Source: Rana temporaria
Lineage: Eukaryota > Chordata > Amphibia > Anura > Ranidae
Assembly (NCBI RefSeq): GCF_905171775.1
Contig: NC_053492.1
Coordinates: 278,462,938-278,526,937 of the forward strand
DNA: 64,000 nucleotides
Direction: 5' to 3'
Below, piece by piece: positions 11,601-20,733 of the stretch (position 1 is its first letter; each line of letters starts with the position of its first letter). The notes under the pieces are model-generated. The model was given only the letters and a program-made list of their open reading frames with translations, did not search any database and was not told the origin of the DNA. Position numbers and translations under genes: made by a program.

Positions 11601-12459
11601 GTCGCGTTAATAAGAAAGTATTCTTTGATGTCCTCCTCCAGCAAGGAGCACTGAATGGGTCGCTCAACAGCGATTCCCTCAGGCGCCATCGAGGTGGGTT
11701 CCTAGCTCCTGTGGGCCTCTGGGTTGTCACCGTCACCATGGAGTGGTCTGAAAGGGGGGAGTCTACTATCCTGGCGTTACGTATCAGTGGTATAGTCGTG
11801 GCGTGGGTAAAAATGTGGTCAATCCTGGCGTAAGAGTTGTGTGGTGCCGAAAAGTGTGTGTAGTCCTTTGTCCGTGGGTTGGCTTCACGCCAGACGTCTA
11901 TCAACCCTGCTGAGTGAAGGAGTTTAGCTATTTTAGAGCTCTGTTTGGAGGGGCGTTTAGGTTTGGATTTCCCGTCCGCAGATTTATCTAGTGAGAAGTC
12001 AAAAGCTGTGTTAGAGTCCCCTCCCATGAAGACTGTGCCCTTAAGGTGCGGTTGTAGCTTCCGAAGCAAGGAGTCAAAAAAGGATTTTTGGCCCTTATTA
12101 GGGGTATAATACGACACGAACGTGTAAAGTTCCCCATCTATGTGTCCTGATACCAGGAGATAGCGACCCAGAGGATCGACAATCTATTCCACCAGGGAGA
12201 GGTTGATGTGTCTAGCAAAACAGATGGCTACCCCCTTTGTTTTATTGTCTGCTGATGATAGAAAAAATTGGGGGTAACGCTGATGTAGGAACGTGGGTTT
12301 GTAGGAAGATGGGAAGTGGGTCTCCTGAATCATAAGGACATCTGCGTGCATAGAGTGGTAGAGTTGGAGGAGCTTCCTGCGTTTAACGGGTGAATTTAGT
12401 CCCTGCGCATTATGGGAGATGAGTTTGAGGGTTGGTGGGGGGGGTTGTGTGTCAGTCAT
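8611..12459 (-). pseudogene. L1-like ORF2: endonuclease plus reverse transcriptase, disabled
   Basis: ORF2 nicks target DNA and reverse-transcribes the element RNA. Translation starts at ATG 12457-12459. The AP-type endonuclease comes first, with HNAQGLN, an IQETHF catalytic Glu block, GGDSN and SDHSM. The reverse transcriptase follows, with YRPISL, GFIPGRQG, the GTRQGCPLSPLLF block and YADD at 10313-10324. A cysteine/histidine-containing C-terminal region ends the protein. Total length is about 1280 codons, normal for L1. Three lesions are visible. One is an in-frame TAG at 12184-12186 inside the endonuclease. The others are a frameshift near 11690 (endonuclease to RT linker) and a frameshift near 8990 after which the C-terminus continues in another frame to 8611. 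Confidence 0.9.
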
Positions 12460-13493
12460 GGATCAGAGGTGCAGAAACTATACCAGACACACGCAGCCTA
12501 CCTTGAGCCAGCAGCGAGAGCTTCCAGTTGAGAACGGACCATCGGGGCACACTGGTCACGAGACCCGGGACGAAGGACCGGAACCTGCCGTGGGACCTAA
12601 GAGCACTCCAGGGATTAGGAAAGGGAAGCAGAGAAGACAGAGATGAAATGGAGAGGAAAGAGAGAAGAGACAATATTATGCATGTATGTCTGCATCGATG
12701 CATACCTGCAAAAACCAGTAGTGAACAGTACATAACTTGAACCTGGGGGTCCCCCGACCCCTCCCCACCCCGGGGTGAAGTGGGCACGCCCGCCTCTACC
12801 CCTGCCCTATTAGGGAACTGAAGCTTCCCTAATGCCGGAAGACCGGATACGGATCCGATTGCACCCATGGCGCTCTCGATCCAACGGAGGTGCACTGGGT
12901 CCACCACGGCCCTACCACCACTAAACCATAACTGAGGGCTAACCAGGAGCCCGTGATTCCCATTAACTAAACGCCCCTCCTGAGCGGGGGTGACCCCCTG
13001 AGAGCTAGGATGTCCATCCATAGCGCAAACCGGTGCATATACTGTGAAGGATGCTACCTCCCCGGGGTTGGCACCCCCCCCCCCACCAAGTGATCCTATG
13101 TTACCGTAATGCCAATATTGTAACCGTTGAGTAGCATGGCTATACCTGCTATTAACTCTAATTCCCGTGTAACCTTGCAGAAATGCATCCCCCAGGAGCC
13201 CTGTGGCTCCGAACAAATCCCCCTCCTCCCCCGAGTCCAGGTTAACCCCCCCAGTCCCGGTGGAGGGGAAAGTAACACCACCAAAATAACAAGGAAGCTA
13301 AGAAAAAAAACATTATGTAAAACTTTCACGGTGTTAGGTCCCTGAACCCCGGGTACCTCCCCCCTCCGAGCAGTCACTTGGGGGAAGAAAAAAAAAAGGA
13401 AAACGCGGGGGATCCCCAAGTCCCCTCTAGGAAGGGGAGACCCTCCCGGGTCAGGACCCCTGAATGACAAAAAGGGACATCAGAGCCCGATCC
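12460..13493 (-). other. LINE inter-ORF region
   Basis: About 1 kb between ORF1 and ORF2, far longer than in mammalian L1. It is C-rich on the plus strand, with a run of 12 or more C near 13072-13084. Open frames such as 12452-13216 (-) have low-complexity composition and no known domain. No protein is called here. How ORF2 is translated across such a gap is unclear. Confidence 0.7.
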
Positions 13494-14654
13494 TCAGGTA
13501 CGGAAGTTCTCCTTGGAACGCTTGTGGGTCTGTTTCATCCAGGTCTGCTGTAGCGGGCTGCCAGGCGAAGGCCTTTTCGTTGAAGCAGAAGGTCCTCTGT
13601 TGTTCTGTGAGCTCGGGGGTTCCAGGGCAATCAGTCCAAGTTGAACCAGCAGGTGCTCCCCCTCCGCGAAAGTTGAAAAGCCATAGCTTTTATTTCTGTA
13701 GGTGAAGTTTACACGGATCGGGAAAGACCATCTGTATGTGACCTCCTTTTCCATAAGGACCTGCAGCAACGGTTTCAGAGCTCGCCGCTTTTGTACTGTG
13801 TAGGGGGACAGGTCTGCAAAGATTTGAATCTTGTGACCGTTCAACATGAGATTGTCCGAACGTCTTGCCCTTTTCATCACCTCCTCTTTGACCGCATAAA
13901 AGTGTGGTTTCACAATGATGTCTCTGGGTAAACCATCTGATCGGGGGGCTTGCAATGCTCTGTGAGCTCTATCCAGCTCCAGACGGTGCTCAGCAATATC
14001 AGGGATGAGGTTTTTAATGAGGGTTTTCACTGCGACCTGTACCTCCTTATCGGTTTCGGGGAGCCCCCTCACCCTAAAATTATAGCGTCTCGAACGGTTC
14101 TCGAGGTCGTCTATTTTTGCAAATGCTGTTTCCAATTGCTCCTGCACGTCTTGTAACCTGGCAGAGTTCTGATTAATCCTTGCCACCGCCTGATCAGCCT
14201 TCTGCTCAATAGTGTCCATCCTCATCCCCAACTGCAGTAAATCAGCATGGATGGATGATGTGATTTGTGCTGCGTTTACAGCTAGGCTTTTGGATAGCAT
14301 TAGGGAGAAGGCAGACATCATAGAAGGAAAGTCTGTGGGGATGGGGGCCTCCTCCTGTACCTCATACACAGAGAGCAGCATCCCTGTATGGGGATCCATC
14401 ATGGGGGTAGTGGGGAATCCAGCTCCCACTCTCTCCAGCAGTGACTCGGTGGATGCTGGGGATGCAGCTGCTGCCAAGGGGAGGAATTCTGTACCTGGGG
14501 ACTGCGGGGGGTGCAGATCCTGGTCCGCTATGGAGTCCTCCTGCAGCTCCGTTTCAGGCAGGCCTCGTGTCGCCGCCATCTTGGCATAACTGAGGGGGCC
14601 CGGAGACGCCGCCATCTGCCCTGTCAGATCCCTCCGGACGGACGGCGAGGACAT
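13494..14654 (-). CDS. L1-like ORF1 protein (RNA chaperone), intact
   Basis: A 386-residue open frame from ATG 14652-14654 to a stop at 13494. Residues about 1-120 are Ala/Pro/Ser-rich and low-complexity. About 120-190 form a coiled coil with regular hydrophobic spacing (AAQITSSIHADLLQLGMRMD and on). About 190-285 are the RRM-like domain, entered by LENRSRRYNFRVRGLP. The rest is the L1 C-terminal domain (IQIFADLS, VTYRWSFP) with a basic tail. In L1 elements this trimeric protein coats the RNA and acts as a chaperone. There is no in-frame stop, unlike its ORF2 partner. Confidence 0.88.
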   Translation of the reverse strand: MSSPSVRRDLTGQMAASPGPLSYAKMAATRGLPETELQEDSIADQDLHPPQSPGTEFLPLAAAASPASTESLLERVGAGFPTTPMMDPHTGMLLSVYEVQEEAPIPTDFPSMMSAFSLMLSKSLAVNAAQITSSIHADLLQLGMRMDTIEQKADQAVARINQNSARLQDVQEQLETAFAKIDDLENRSRRYNFRVRGLPETDKEVQVAVKTLIKNLIPDIAEHRLELDRAHRALQAPRSDGLPRDIIVKPHFYAVKEEVMKRARRSDNLMLNGHKIQIFADLSPYTVQKRRALKPLLQVLMEKEVTYRWSFPIRVNFTYRNKSYGFSTFAEGEHLLVQLGLIALEPPSSQNNRGPSASTKRPSPGSPLQQTWMKQTHKRSKENFRT

Positions 14655-14804
14655 CTGCGGACTCAGGGGTGATTCCCCTGCACGGTGATCCCAGTGGTAC
14701 GGCTGCGGGGGCGCTCAGACTGCTCCGGTGGGACTCGTTAGGCCGTGGTGGAGCGGAGCTCTAGATGACGGCGGCCATCTTGGGAGCTGCCGCGCATGCG
14801 CCTC
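14655..14804 (-). promoter_or_regulatory. LINE 5' UTR / internal promoter with YY1- and NRF1-like sites
   Basis: The first 150 bases of the LINE, read on the minus strand. GGCGCATGCGCGG (an NRF1-like palindrome) lies within the first 15 bases. CCAAGATGGCCGCC (YY1-like) starts at about +22. Further AAGATGGCGGC-type motifs lie just inside ORF1 (about 14572-14583 and 14608-14617). Mammalian L1 has a YY1 site near its 5' end that sets the transcription start. The placement here suggests a similar arrangement, but binding is inferred. Confidence 0.6.
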
Positions 14805-15014
14805 ATGACCCAATATTTAAAGGGTTATTTCACTTTTATTAAAAAAATATCCTATGCAATCCCTAAATACCTTTTACATAAGACTAGACTAGACATCTTC
14901 AAAAAGTATGCGTAAATGCTATTCATACCTGTTGGACATTTTTGCAATGAACAATGACTGCCCCCTAACAGTTTCCCAAGCTTCAGTGCTCTCACTGCTG
15001 TTGCAGACACTGTG

Positions 15015-15621
15015 GGCCAGATTCACAAAAGGGATACGATGGCGTATCTGCTGATACGCCGTCGTATCCCTGTTTCTATCTATGCGACTGATTCATAGAA
15101 TCAGTTACGCATAGATATCCCTAGGATCCGACAGGTGTAATAGTTTTACACTGTCGGATCTTAGGAGGCAGTACCGCGGCCGCCGCTGGGGGGAGTTCGC
15201 GTCGTAAACCAGCGTCGGGTATGCAAATTAGCAGTTACGGCGATCCACGAAACTTTTTCCCGTCGTTACGTTGCCGCAAGTGTTAGTTTGCCGTCACAAA
15301 GATAGGGCACCTTTTACAAAGTGTAAAATTACTACACCATGTAAAAGTATACCCGTCTTTCCCGCGTCGCTTTTGAATTTTTTAAAAAAAAATAATAATT
15401 CCCGGCGCAAGTCTTTTTTTCACGTCGCGATTCACAAAACGTCAGCGCGTCGTAATTTCGCGCAAAGCACGTCGGGAAATTTGCGGAGGGGGCATGCGCA
15501 GTACGTCCGGCGCAAGAGCGCGCCTAATTTAAATGGTACCCGCCCCATTTGAATTGGCCCGCCTTGCGCCGGACGGATTTAGGATACACCGATTAGGATA
15601 CACCGCTACGTGAATCTGGCC
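15015..15621. mobile_element. CpG-rich MITE, GGCCAGATTC family, copy 2
   Basis: A 607-bp element with ends GGCCAGATTCAC / GTGAATCTGGCC and a perfect 5-bp TSD CTGTG (15010-15014 and 15622-15626). The interior is CpG-rich, with the same CGTATCC motifs and an AATTTAAATGG block like copy 1. The 93-codon open frame within it is not protein-like. Confidence 0.88.
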
Positions 15622-15626
15622 CTGTG

Positions 15627-16417
15627 AGTGTAGGACTGAGAAGGATGGTGGCACTTGCTTTTGTACTGCTAGGGGATGCTTATCCTAATGCCTTCTATGT
15701 CCTAGAAAGAAGACATGACACAGCTTGGAAAACTGTTAGGAGGTTTTGGGGCAGATCCATACATTGTGCAACTGGTGTACAGATATGAAAATAGCATTAA
15801 TGCATATTTTTTAAAGCTGCTTAATTTAGGTTTATGTAATGTTACTTAGAGATTACATAGGGTATTTTTTTAGACAAATTAAACATTTAAACCAGCTAGC
15901 CAGCAATAAGTAAACCAAAAACAGTTCCTCATATTTAGGCGAGGCACAAAGGTCTCAGATATATTAATAAACATTTGTAAAGCCCCACTGACACATCAAG
16001 GCTCGTCTGTGAAGTCTATAGGAGCACTCAAAATTCAACATATATATACAGTATATGGGAGCAAGCCAACCTGCAATACCCAAGTCTCTGAAGCAATAAT
16101 TTTTTTAGTTACATTTATTTATTTTGTTTAATGTTTACAAGTTAAAGTTTTTGTTACCCTAAAAAAAAAGAAATAGATACTGTTCCCTTATGCAACACAG
16201 TGCTTGTGCTGTGTAATTTGCCCCCCTGTATCACCTGAAATACTTGGTTGATCCTGCCTGGTTCTGCCCTCCCCCTTCTAAACTGACCACGGTTTATCAT
16301 GGCTGCTGAGCCCTAACACTGTGGTCAGTTTACCTGCCCCATCATCTGCAGCTCTCCTGTCCTCCTCTGTCCTCCTCTCCCCCTCCCTGCCTGTCAGCTT
16401 GTGTCAGTGCCACTCCT
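15627..16417. other. No gene seen
   Basis: AT-rich up to about 16200, then C/T-rich. No coding signal or transposon ends found, apart from the foldback arm that begins near 16418. Confidence 0.4.
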
Positions 16418-17009
16418 GCTGCTATAACACTATTGTACTATGCAGGGGCGTCGGGAGGGGGGCTAGGGGGGCTGGAGCCCCGAATGGGTCCCCAAAAAGC
16501 CCAGATTCTCATATTTCTTATGTAGAATTATTAGTCCCAAGTGTAAACATTCAGTGATTGGTGGGCAAGCCCAAGCCGGGGGCGTGCGGCCAAAGTGAGA
16601 GTGTGTAACAGCACTGGTGAATGGGAGTGAACCACAACTGCGGTTATCAGGGATTTCAATGCGCTTCTCTATGTGACAACTCAGTATTAGCCCCAGGCGT
16701 CACTCTTCCCAAACAGGAGTTTGGGGGATCTCTACATCATCTCTCTGTCACATAAAGAAAGGCGTTGAGCTACTAAGGATGGAAGTATTACAACATGCGA
16801 CCAGAGCTTAGCGTTTAAAATTATAGTATGCACTAAAAGATACAAATGCACAACTGTATGCAAGTGATCATCAGTATTACATAGCATCGTGCATTAGGCC
16901 ACTAAGGGAGAAGGTATGAAATACGTCAACCCTTAGCATAGGAAAGTTTAGGCGAACATGTTCTGCAACTTAGGGCATAGGCCCATAAACAGGTAGTACT
17001 TTTGTCAAG

Positions 17010-17275
17010 CACGTAGTAAATAGGCGTTGTTAAGACAACTATTAATTACACATGAGAGGCAATTATAACTCAGGTACTTTGAGAGTACACGTAGTAAATA
17101 GGAGTTGTTGCGACAACTAATAATTGCATAAGAGTGGCAATATAGCTCAGGTTATTATAGTTGCATATGTGAGGCTATATTGCTCAGGGTATTATAGTTG
17201 CATATCTGAGTTGAATATTGCACACAAAATAGTAGTTGCATGTGAGAGGCAATATAGCTCAGGTAATTTGTGGGT
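17010..17275. repeat. Irregular tandem repeat, about 45-75 bp units
   Basis: The phrases ACGTAGTAAATAGG, GAGAGGCAATATAGCTCAGG and TTATAGTTGCATATGTGAGG recur three or four times with variable spacing. It lies inside the hAT-like element. No function is apparent. Confidence 0.7.
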
Positions 17276-17927
17276 AGCTGACCCTTTACGTAGCTCCTTA
17301 GAAATGAGCCATAGGCACATCAGTATATCCTAAATAGTACGTTGATAGGCAAAAGGCGTAATAAATAACAGCAATTGTATTAGATGGAACATAAGCAGCA
17401 GATCTTTTTATAGGACTACAAGTGATACAATAGCTACTTATCCGTTTGTAGGCTTCAATGTAGGAGATAGGGAATCCGTGGTGTAGGGTGTTCAGCAAAG
17501 GCCTCAATGTGGTCCCCAGCAGTGCTGTGTTGTAGTAGGTGCAATAGCACTAAAGTGGTAGTTGTTGCCTGGAGCGGTGTTGCAGCTTGGGGAGCGATAG
17601 CAGCCTGGACGTAGTGAGGGTCTGTTGCTAGCTGGCCATAATGTTGCCTCTATTGTAGCATGGCCGGAACAGCTGACAATAATAGAACAGGGTATCTGTC
17701 TCCTTTGAATGCCTTTATAGGCAGGAGACCAGGTGCAGTGCATTAGCACTGAATTGAAGAAACCGCCGTCGATAGCGGTGCACTTCCGCGTTCCAAGCTG
17801 GAATGCACACGGCGCTGGGCGATGATGTCATCACGCAAATGCTGTATGCGTTCCAGCACGGAACGCATTACGGTGCTGAAAGCGCCTGTTATCACAGGTA
17901 ACGGCCAGGCGAGGAGCGGCTGTTACA

Positions 17928-18030
17928 GAGTGGAGCTGTCAAAACGAAGCACTGATGTTGGGGGCGGGCTGGGCCGATATGCGGGGCCCCCAATCCCTGA
18001 CATCAGTGCTTAGATTTGACAGCTCCACTC
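17928..18030. repeat. Inverted repeat, about 31-bp arms
   Basis: The left arm (17928-17959, GAGTGGAGCTGTCAAA then GCACTGATGT) pairs with the right arm (18000-18030). The roughly 40-bp loop is GC-rich. Just after it the GATATGCGGGGCCCC motif of the loop recurs in slightly changed form at about 18055-18070. A hairpin of this kind may be a remnant of a small nested MITE. Confidence 0.7.
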
Positions 18031-18613
18031 TCACTGCAGCCGCACGCCACGATACCGATGTGCGGGGCCCCTTTATCCAGTACATACCAAACTGCCTGTA
18101 TACACTGTGACTGCTGGCTGGGGAGGAAGGTGGTGGGACCTGTTGCAACTATTGCACATGCACGGTTCCAGTGCAGGCTGCAGAGTATCACTGTTGGAGG
18201 GGGTGCATGACGGTTGGAGTGCATGTGCAGGGTGACAACAGTGAACCTGTTGAACATCCTGCCTGGGTGTCCTCTTCTCTCGCGTATAACTCCTCCTTCC
18301 CTCACCACCGCTGTTACAATAAGAAGGTAGAAGACAGAATGTCAGAGCAGAAGGCGGGAGTTGTCCAACTTGTCAAGTTAAAAAGCCTTTGATTTGTTGC
18401 TAGAGGCGGTCCTTGCAACCAATCGTCTGTCTGTTACATGGAAAGTTAAACAGCTCCCACCTTCTGTTCAGAAGTGCTGCATCCTCTGTCTTCTCCCTGC
18501 TGTGTAAGGTAAGGGAGGTGGCACTAACATAAAGGGAACTGTTTTTGTTGCAAAGAAAGAAGATGGCTGTAAAGGGGAACATGATACCAGAAAGGAGGAG
18601 ATTGTGAAAGGAA

Positions 18614-18988
18614 GTGGGTGTCAGGGGGGGATCAGTGTATGTGTCAGGAGGGGGATCAGTGTATGTGTCAGGAGGGGGGATCAGTGTATGTTTTAGGAGG
18701 ATCAGTGTATGTGTTAGGGGGATTAGTGTATGTGTCAGGGGGGATCAGTGTATGTGTCAGGGGGATCAGTGTATGTGTCAGGAGGTGGGATCAGTGTATG
18801 TGTCAGGAGGGGGGATCAGTGTATGTGTCAGGAGGGGGAATCAGTGTATGTGTCAGGGGAATCAGGGGGATCAGTTTATGTGTCAGGGGGTATCAGTGTA
18901 TGTGTCAGGGGGATCAGTGTATGTGTCAGGGGGGATCAGGGGGGATCAGTGTATGTGTCAGGAGGGGGATCAGTGTATGTGTCAGGAG
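18614..18988. repeat. Minisatellite array 1, about 23-24 bp unit
   Basis: Sixteen or so units of the form GGATCAGTGTATGTGTCAGG with a variable G run. Because the unit lacks stop codons, all three plus-strand frames stay open over hundreds of bases; these are not genes. The array starts with GGAAGTGGGTGTCAGG, and the same start opens array 2 at 19144. Confidence 0.92.
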
Positions 18989-19143
18989 GCAAAAAACAAA
19001 AGAACAAAAGCTGGACAGCCGCACTCCAAAATTTTCTTTAAAAGAGATGTCTTTATTTTCAACTGTGCATACAGTCACTGCAAGCCCACAAAAATCAGTA
19101 TGGCCAACGTTTCGCACTGGTGTCAGTGCTTAGTCATGGCTTA
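18989..19143. other. Spacer between the two minisatellite arrays
   Basis: A 155-bp non-repetitive segment with CTGGACAGCCGCACTCC and a CCAACGTTTCGCACTGGTG motif. Variants of such motifs look familiar to me from dispersed amphibian retroposon tails. It may be a nested retroposon fragment. No TSD was identified. Confidence 0.35.
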
Positions 19144-19460
19144 AGGAAGTGGGTGTCAGGGGGGGATCAGTGTATGTGTCAGGAGGGGGGATCAGTGTAT
19201 GTTTTAGGAGGATCAGTGTATGTGTTAGGGGGATTAGTGTATGTGTCAGGGGGGATCAGTGTATGTGTCAGGGGGATCAGTGTATGTGTCAGGAGGGGGA
19301 TCAGTGTATGTGTCAGGAGGGGGATCAGTGTATGTGTCAGGAGGGGGGATCAGGGTATGTGTCAGGGGGATCAGGGGGGATCAGTGTATGTGTCAGGGGG
19401 ATCAGTGTATGTGTCAGGGGGGATCAGTGTATGTGTCAGGGGGGATCAGTGTAGATGTCA
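19144..19460. repeat. Minisatellite array 2, duplicate of array 1
   Basis: Same unit and same opening sequence as array 1. The order of variant units (GGATCAGTGTATGTTTTAGG then TGTTAGGGGGATTAG) is shared with the start of array 1. The two arrays therefore arose by duplication of a block, not by independent expansion. Confidence 0.88.
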
Positions 19461-19985
19461 GTGTGGTCAATGTAGGAGTCTGATAGGTCAGTTTAGTGGT
19501 CAGCATGGATGGGCACTGGTGAGCCAGGCAGCAACCAGCAAGTGAGTCTACCTCCCCAGCTGCCACTGCCAGCCTTGGACTCCAGGCTGAAGCCCCTGGT
19601 ATTTTTCACACCTAGCAATGCCCCTGGTACTATCATGCCACCCCCTCTGTTAAATAAGGACATGTGTCGCACAGTATGTGTTTTATAAAAAAGATGAAGA
19701 TTTCTACCTTCTTTCAGAGTGTCTCTTGGTGCTCATGTGACTCCTTGGCTCTCTCCCCCTGTCCTCCCCTCCTCCCGGCTGATGTCAGTGGGATTTTTTA
19801 GCCTTGCCCGCTGGAGCTGTCAGCCCAGGAGAGGAGAGAGCCGAGGAGTCACGTGAGTGCTGGGAGATGCTGTAAAATTAGGTCGAAATCAGAATCTTTT
19901 TTATAAAACACATACTGTGTGGCACATGTCCTTATTTAACAGAGGGGATGGCATGATAGTACGATAGTGGCTTTACAACCACTTT

Positions 19986-20442
19986 AATGAAATGTTTTCT
20001 ATAAAATGTATTTTTAAATTATCTGAATAAAATGTTTAAACTTCTATTGAATAGTGCATCCATGATACTGTGAAGCAAATACGAACTTTCCAATAAGAAA
20101 TCTCAGAACTGCCATAATTCTTTTTGCAAGCTTATGTAGACTAAGTAGAGAATATCATAATGATTTTTGTTTATTTTCTTTTTGTAGATTTGTCTTTTTT
20201 TTTTTTTATTGTCGTTTTTTAATTGTCGTGATCAAATACCACCAAAAGAAAGCTCTATTTGTGCAAAAAAAAAAGGACATACATGTTGTCTGGGCACGGC
20301 CATGCGATTGTCAGTTAAAATAATGCAGTGCTGTATAGAAAAAAATGGCCTGGTTCGAGAGGGGGGTAAATCTTCCCAGGGGGCAAGTGGTTAAAGGAGG
20401 GATTCTTTTATATACTTACTGTGTATATATATTTAGTGTATA

Positions 20443-20493
<51 letters not shown>

Positions 20494-20733
20494 TGTAAAT
20501 AAAGGGACAGAATTGATGGATCACTTGGGCTTTTTTCTGCCATTGCTCTTCTATGTTTTGATGTGTTTAGATTTCAACAAGTCTATGTTTTGTAGGGATG
20601 AGTCAAACACCCCCCGTTTCGGTTCGCAGCAGAACATGCGAACAGGCAAAAAATTTGTTCCAACACGCGAACACCGTTAAAGTCTATGGTACACATACAT
20701 GAAAAATCAAAAGTGCTAATTTTAAAGAATAAT
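19986..20733. repeat. (TA)n microsatellite at 20420-20490 in non-coding DNA
   Basis: A (TA)n tract of roughly 55 bases lies at about 20437-20488, with looser TA repeats before it. The rest has poly-T and poly-A runs and an element-like phrase CGAACACCGTTAAAGTC near 20666. No gene is seen. Confidence 0.8.

Larger units (their letters stand above)
8074..14804 (-). mobile_element. Full-length L1-like LINE with perfect 15-bp TSD
   Basis: A 6.7-kb non-LTR retrotransposon reading right to left. The 15-bp duplication ATGACCCAATATTTA is perfect at 8059-8073 and 14805-14819 and fixes both ends. In order it holds a 5' UTR (14655-14804), ORF1 (13494-14654), an unusually long inter-ORF region (about 1 kb), ORF2 with endonuclease and reverse transcriptase, and a 3' UTR ending in AATAAAAATCTGTAAA with no long poly(A). 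The intact TSD, intact ORF1 and only three ORF2 lesions point to a fairly recent insertion. Domain order and motifs place it in the L1/Tx1-like group; the exact clade needs a tree. Confidence 0.93.
16443..19626. mobile_element. Large non-autonomous hAT-like element carrying minisatellites
   Basis: The left end CAGGGGCGTCGGGAGG matches the complement of the right end (CAGGGGCATTGCTAGG on the other strand). The flanks are GTACTATG (16435-16442) and GTACTATC (19627-19634), an 8-bp TSD with one mismatch. CAG ends and an 8-bp TSD indicate hAT. The 3.2-kb interior encodes no transposase. It holds a tandem block (about 17010-17275), a foldback (17928-18030) and two minisatellite arrays, so it seems to have grown by internal amplification. 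Confidence 0.72.
16418..19985. mobile_element. Foldback element split by a hAT insertion
   Basis: The segment 19627-19700 (TACTATCATGCCACCCCCTC and on) is inverted at about 19895-19975. The two sides pair over about 75 bases, including a TTATAAAACACATACTGTG block. The right arm extends past TAGTACGATAGTGG, and its complement CACTATTGTACTAT sits at 16429-16441, left of the hAT element. So the hAT element landed inside the left arm. The outer left end is not clear. Confidence 0.6.

Noticed and set aside
12452..13216. 254-codon minus-strand frame between ORF1 and ORF2 of the LINE
   Set aside because: Composition is Ser/Leu/Gly-rich, runs through a poly-C tract and shows no known domain; treated as the inter-ORF spacer.
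18614..19144. Long open frames (up to 176 codons) with Gly/Val/Ser/Cys repeats
   Set aside because: They are translations of a 23-bp minisatellite that lacks stop codons; all three frames are open at once.
19895..19975. Independent hairpin gene for a small RNA
   Set aside because: It is simply one arm of the split foldback element; no separate promoter or loop structure is seen.
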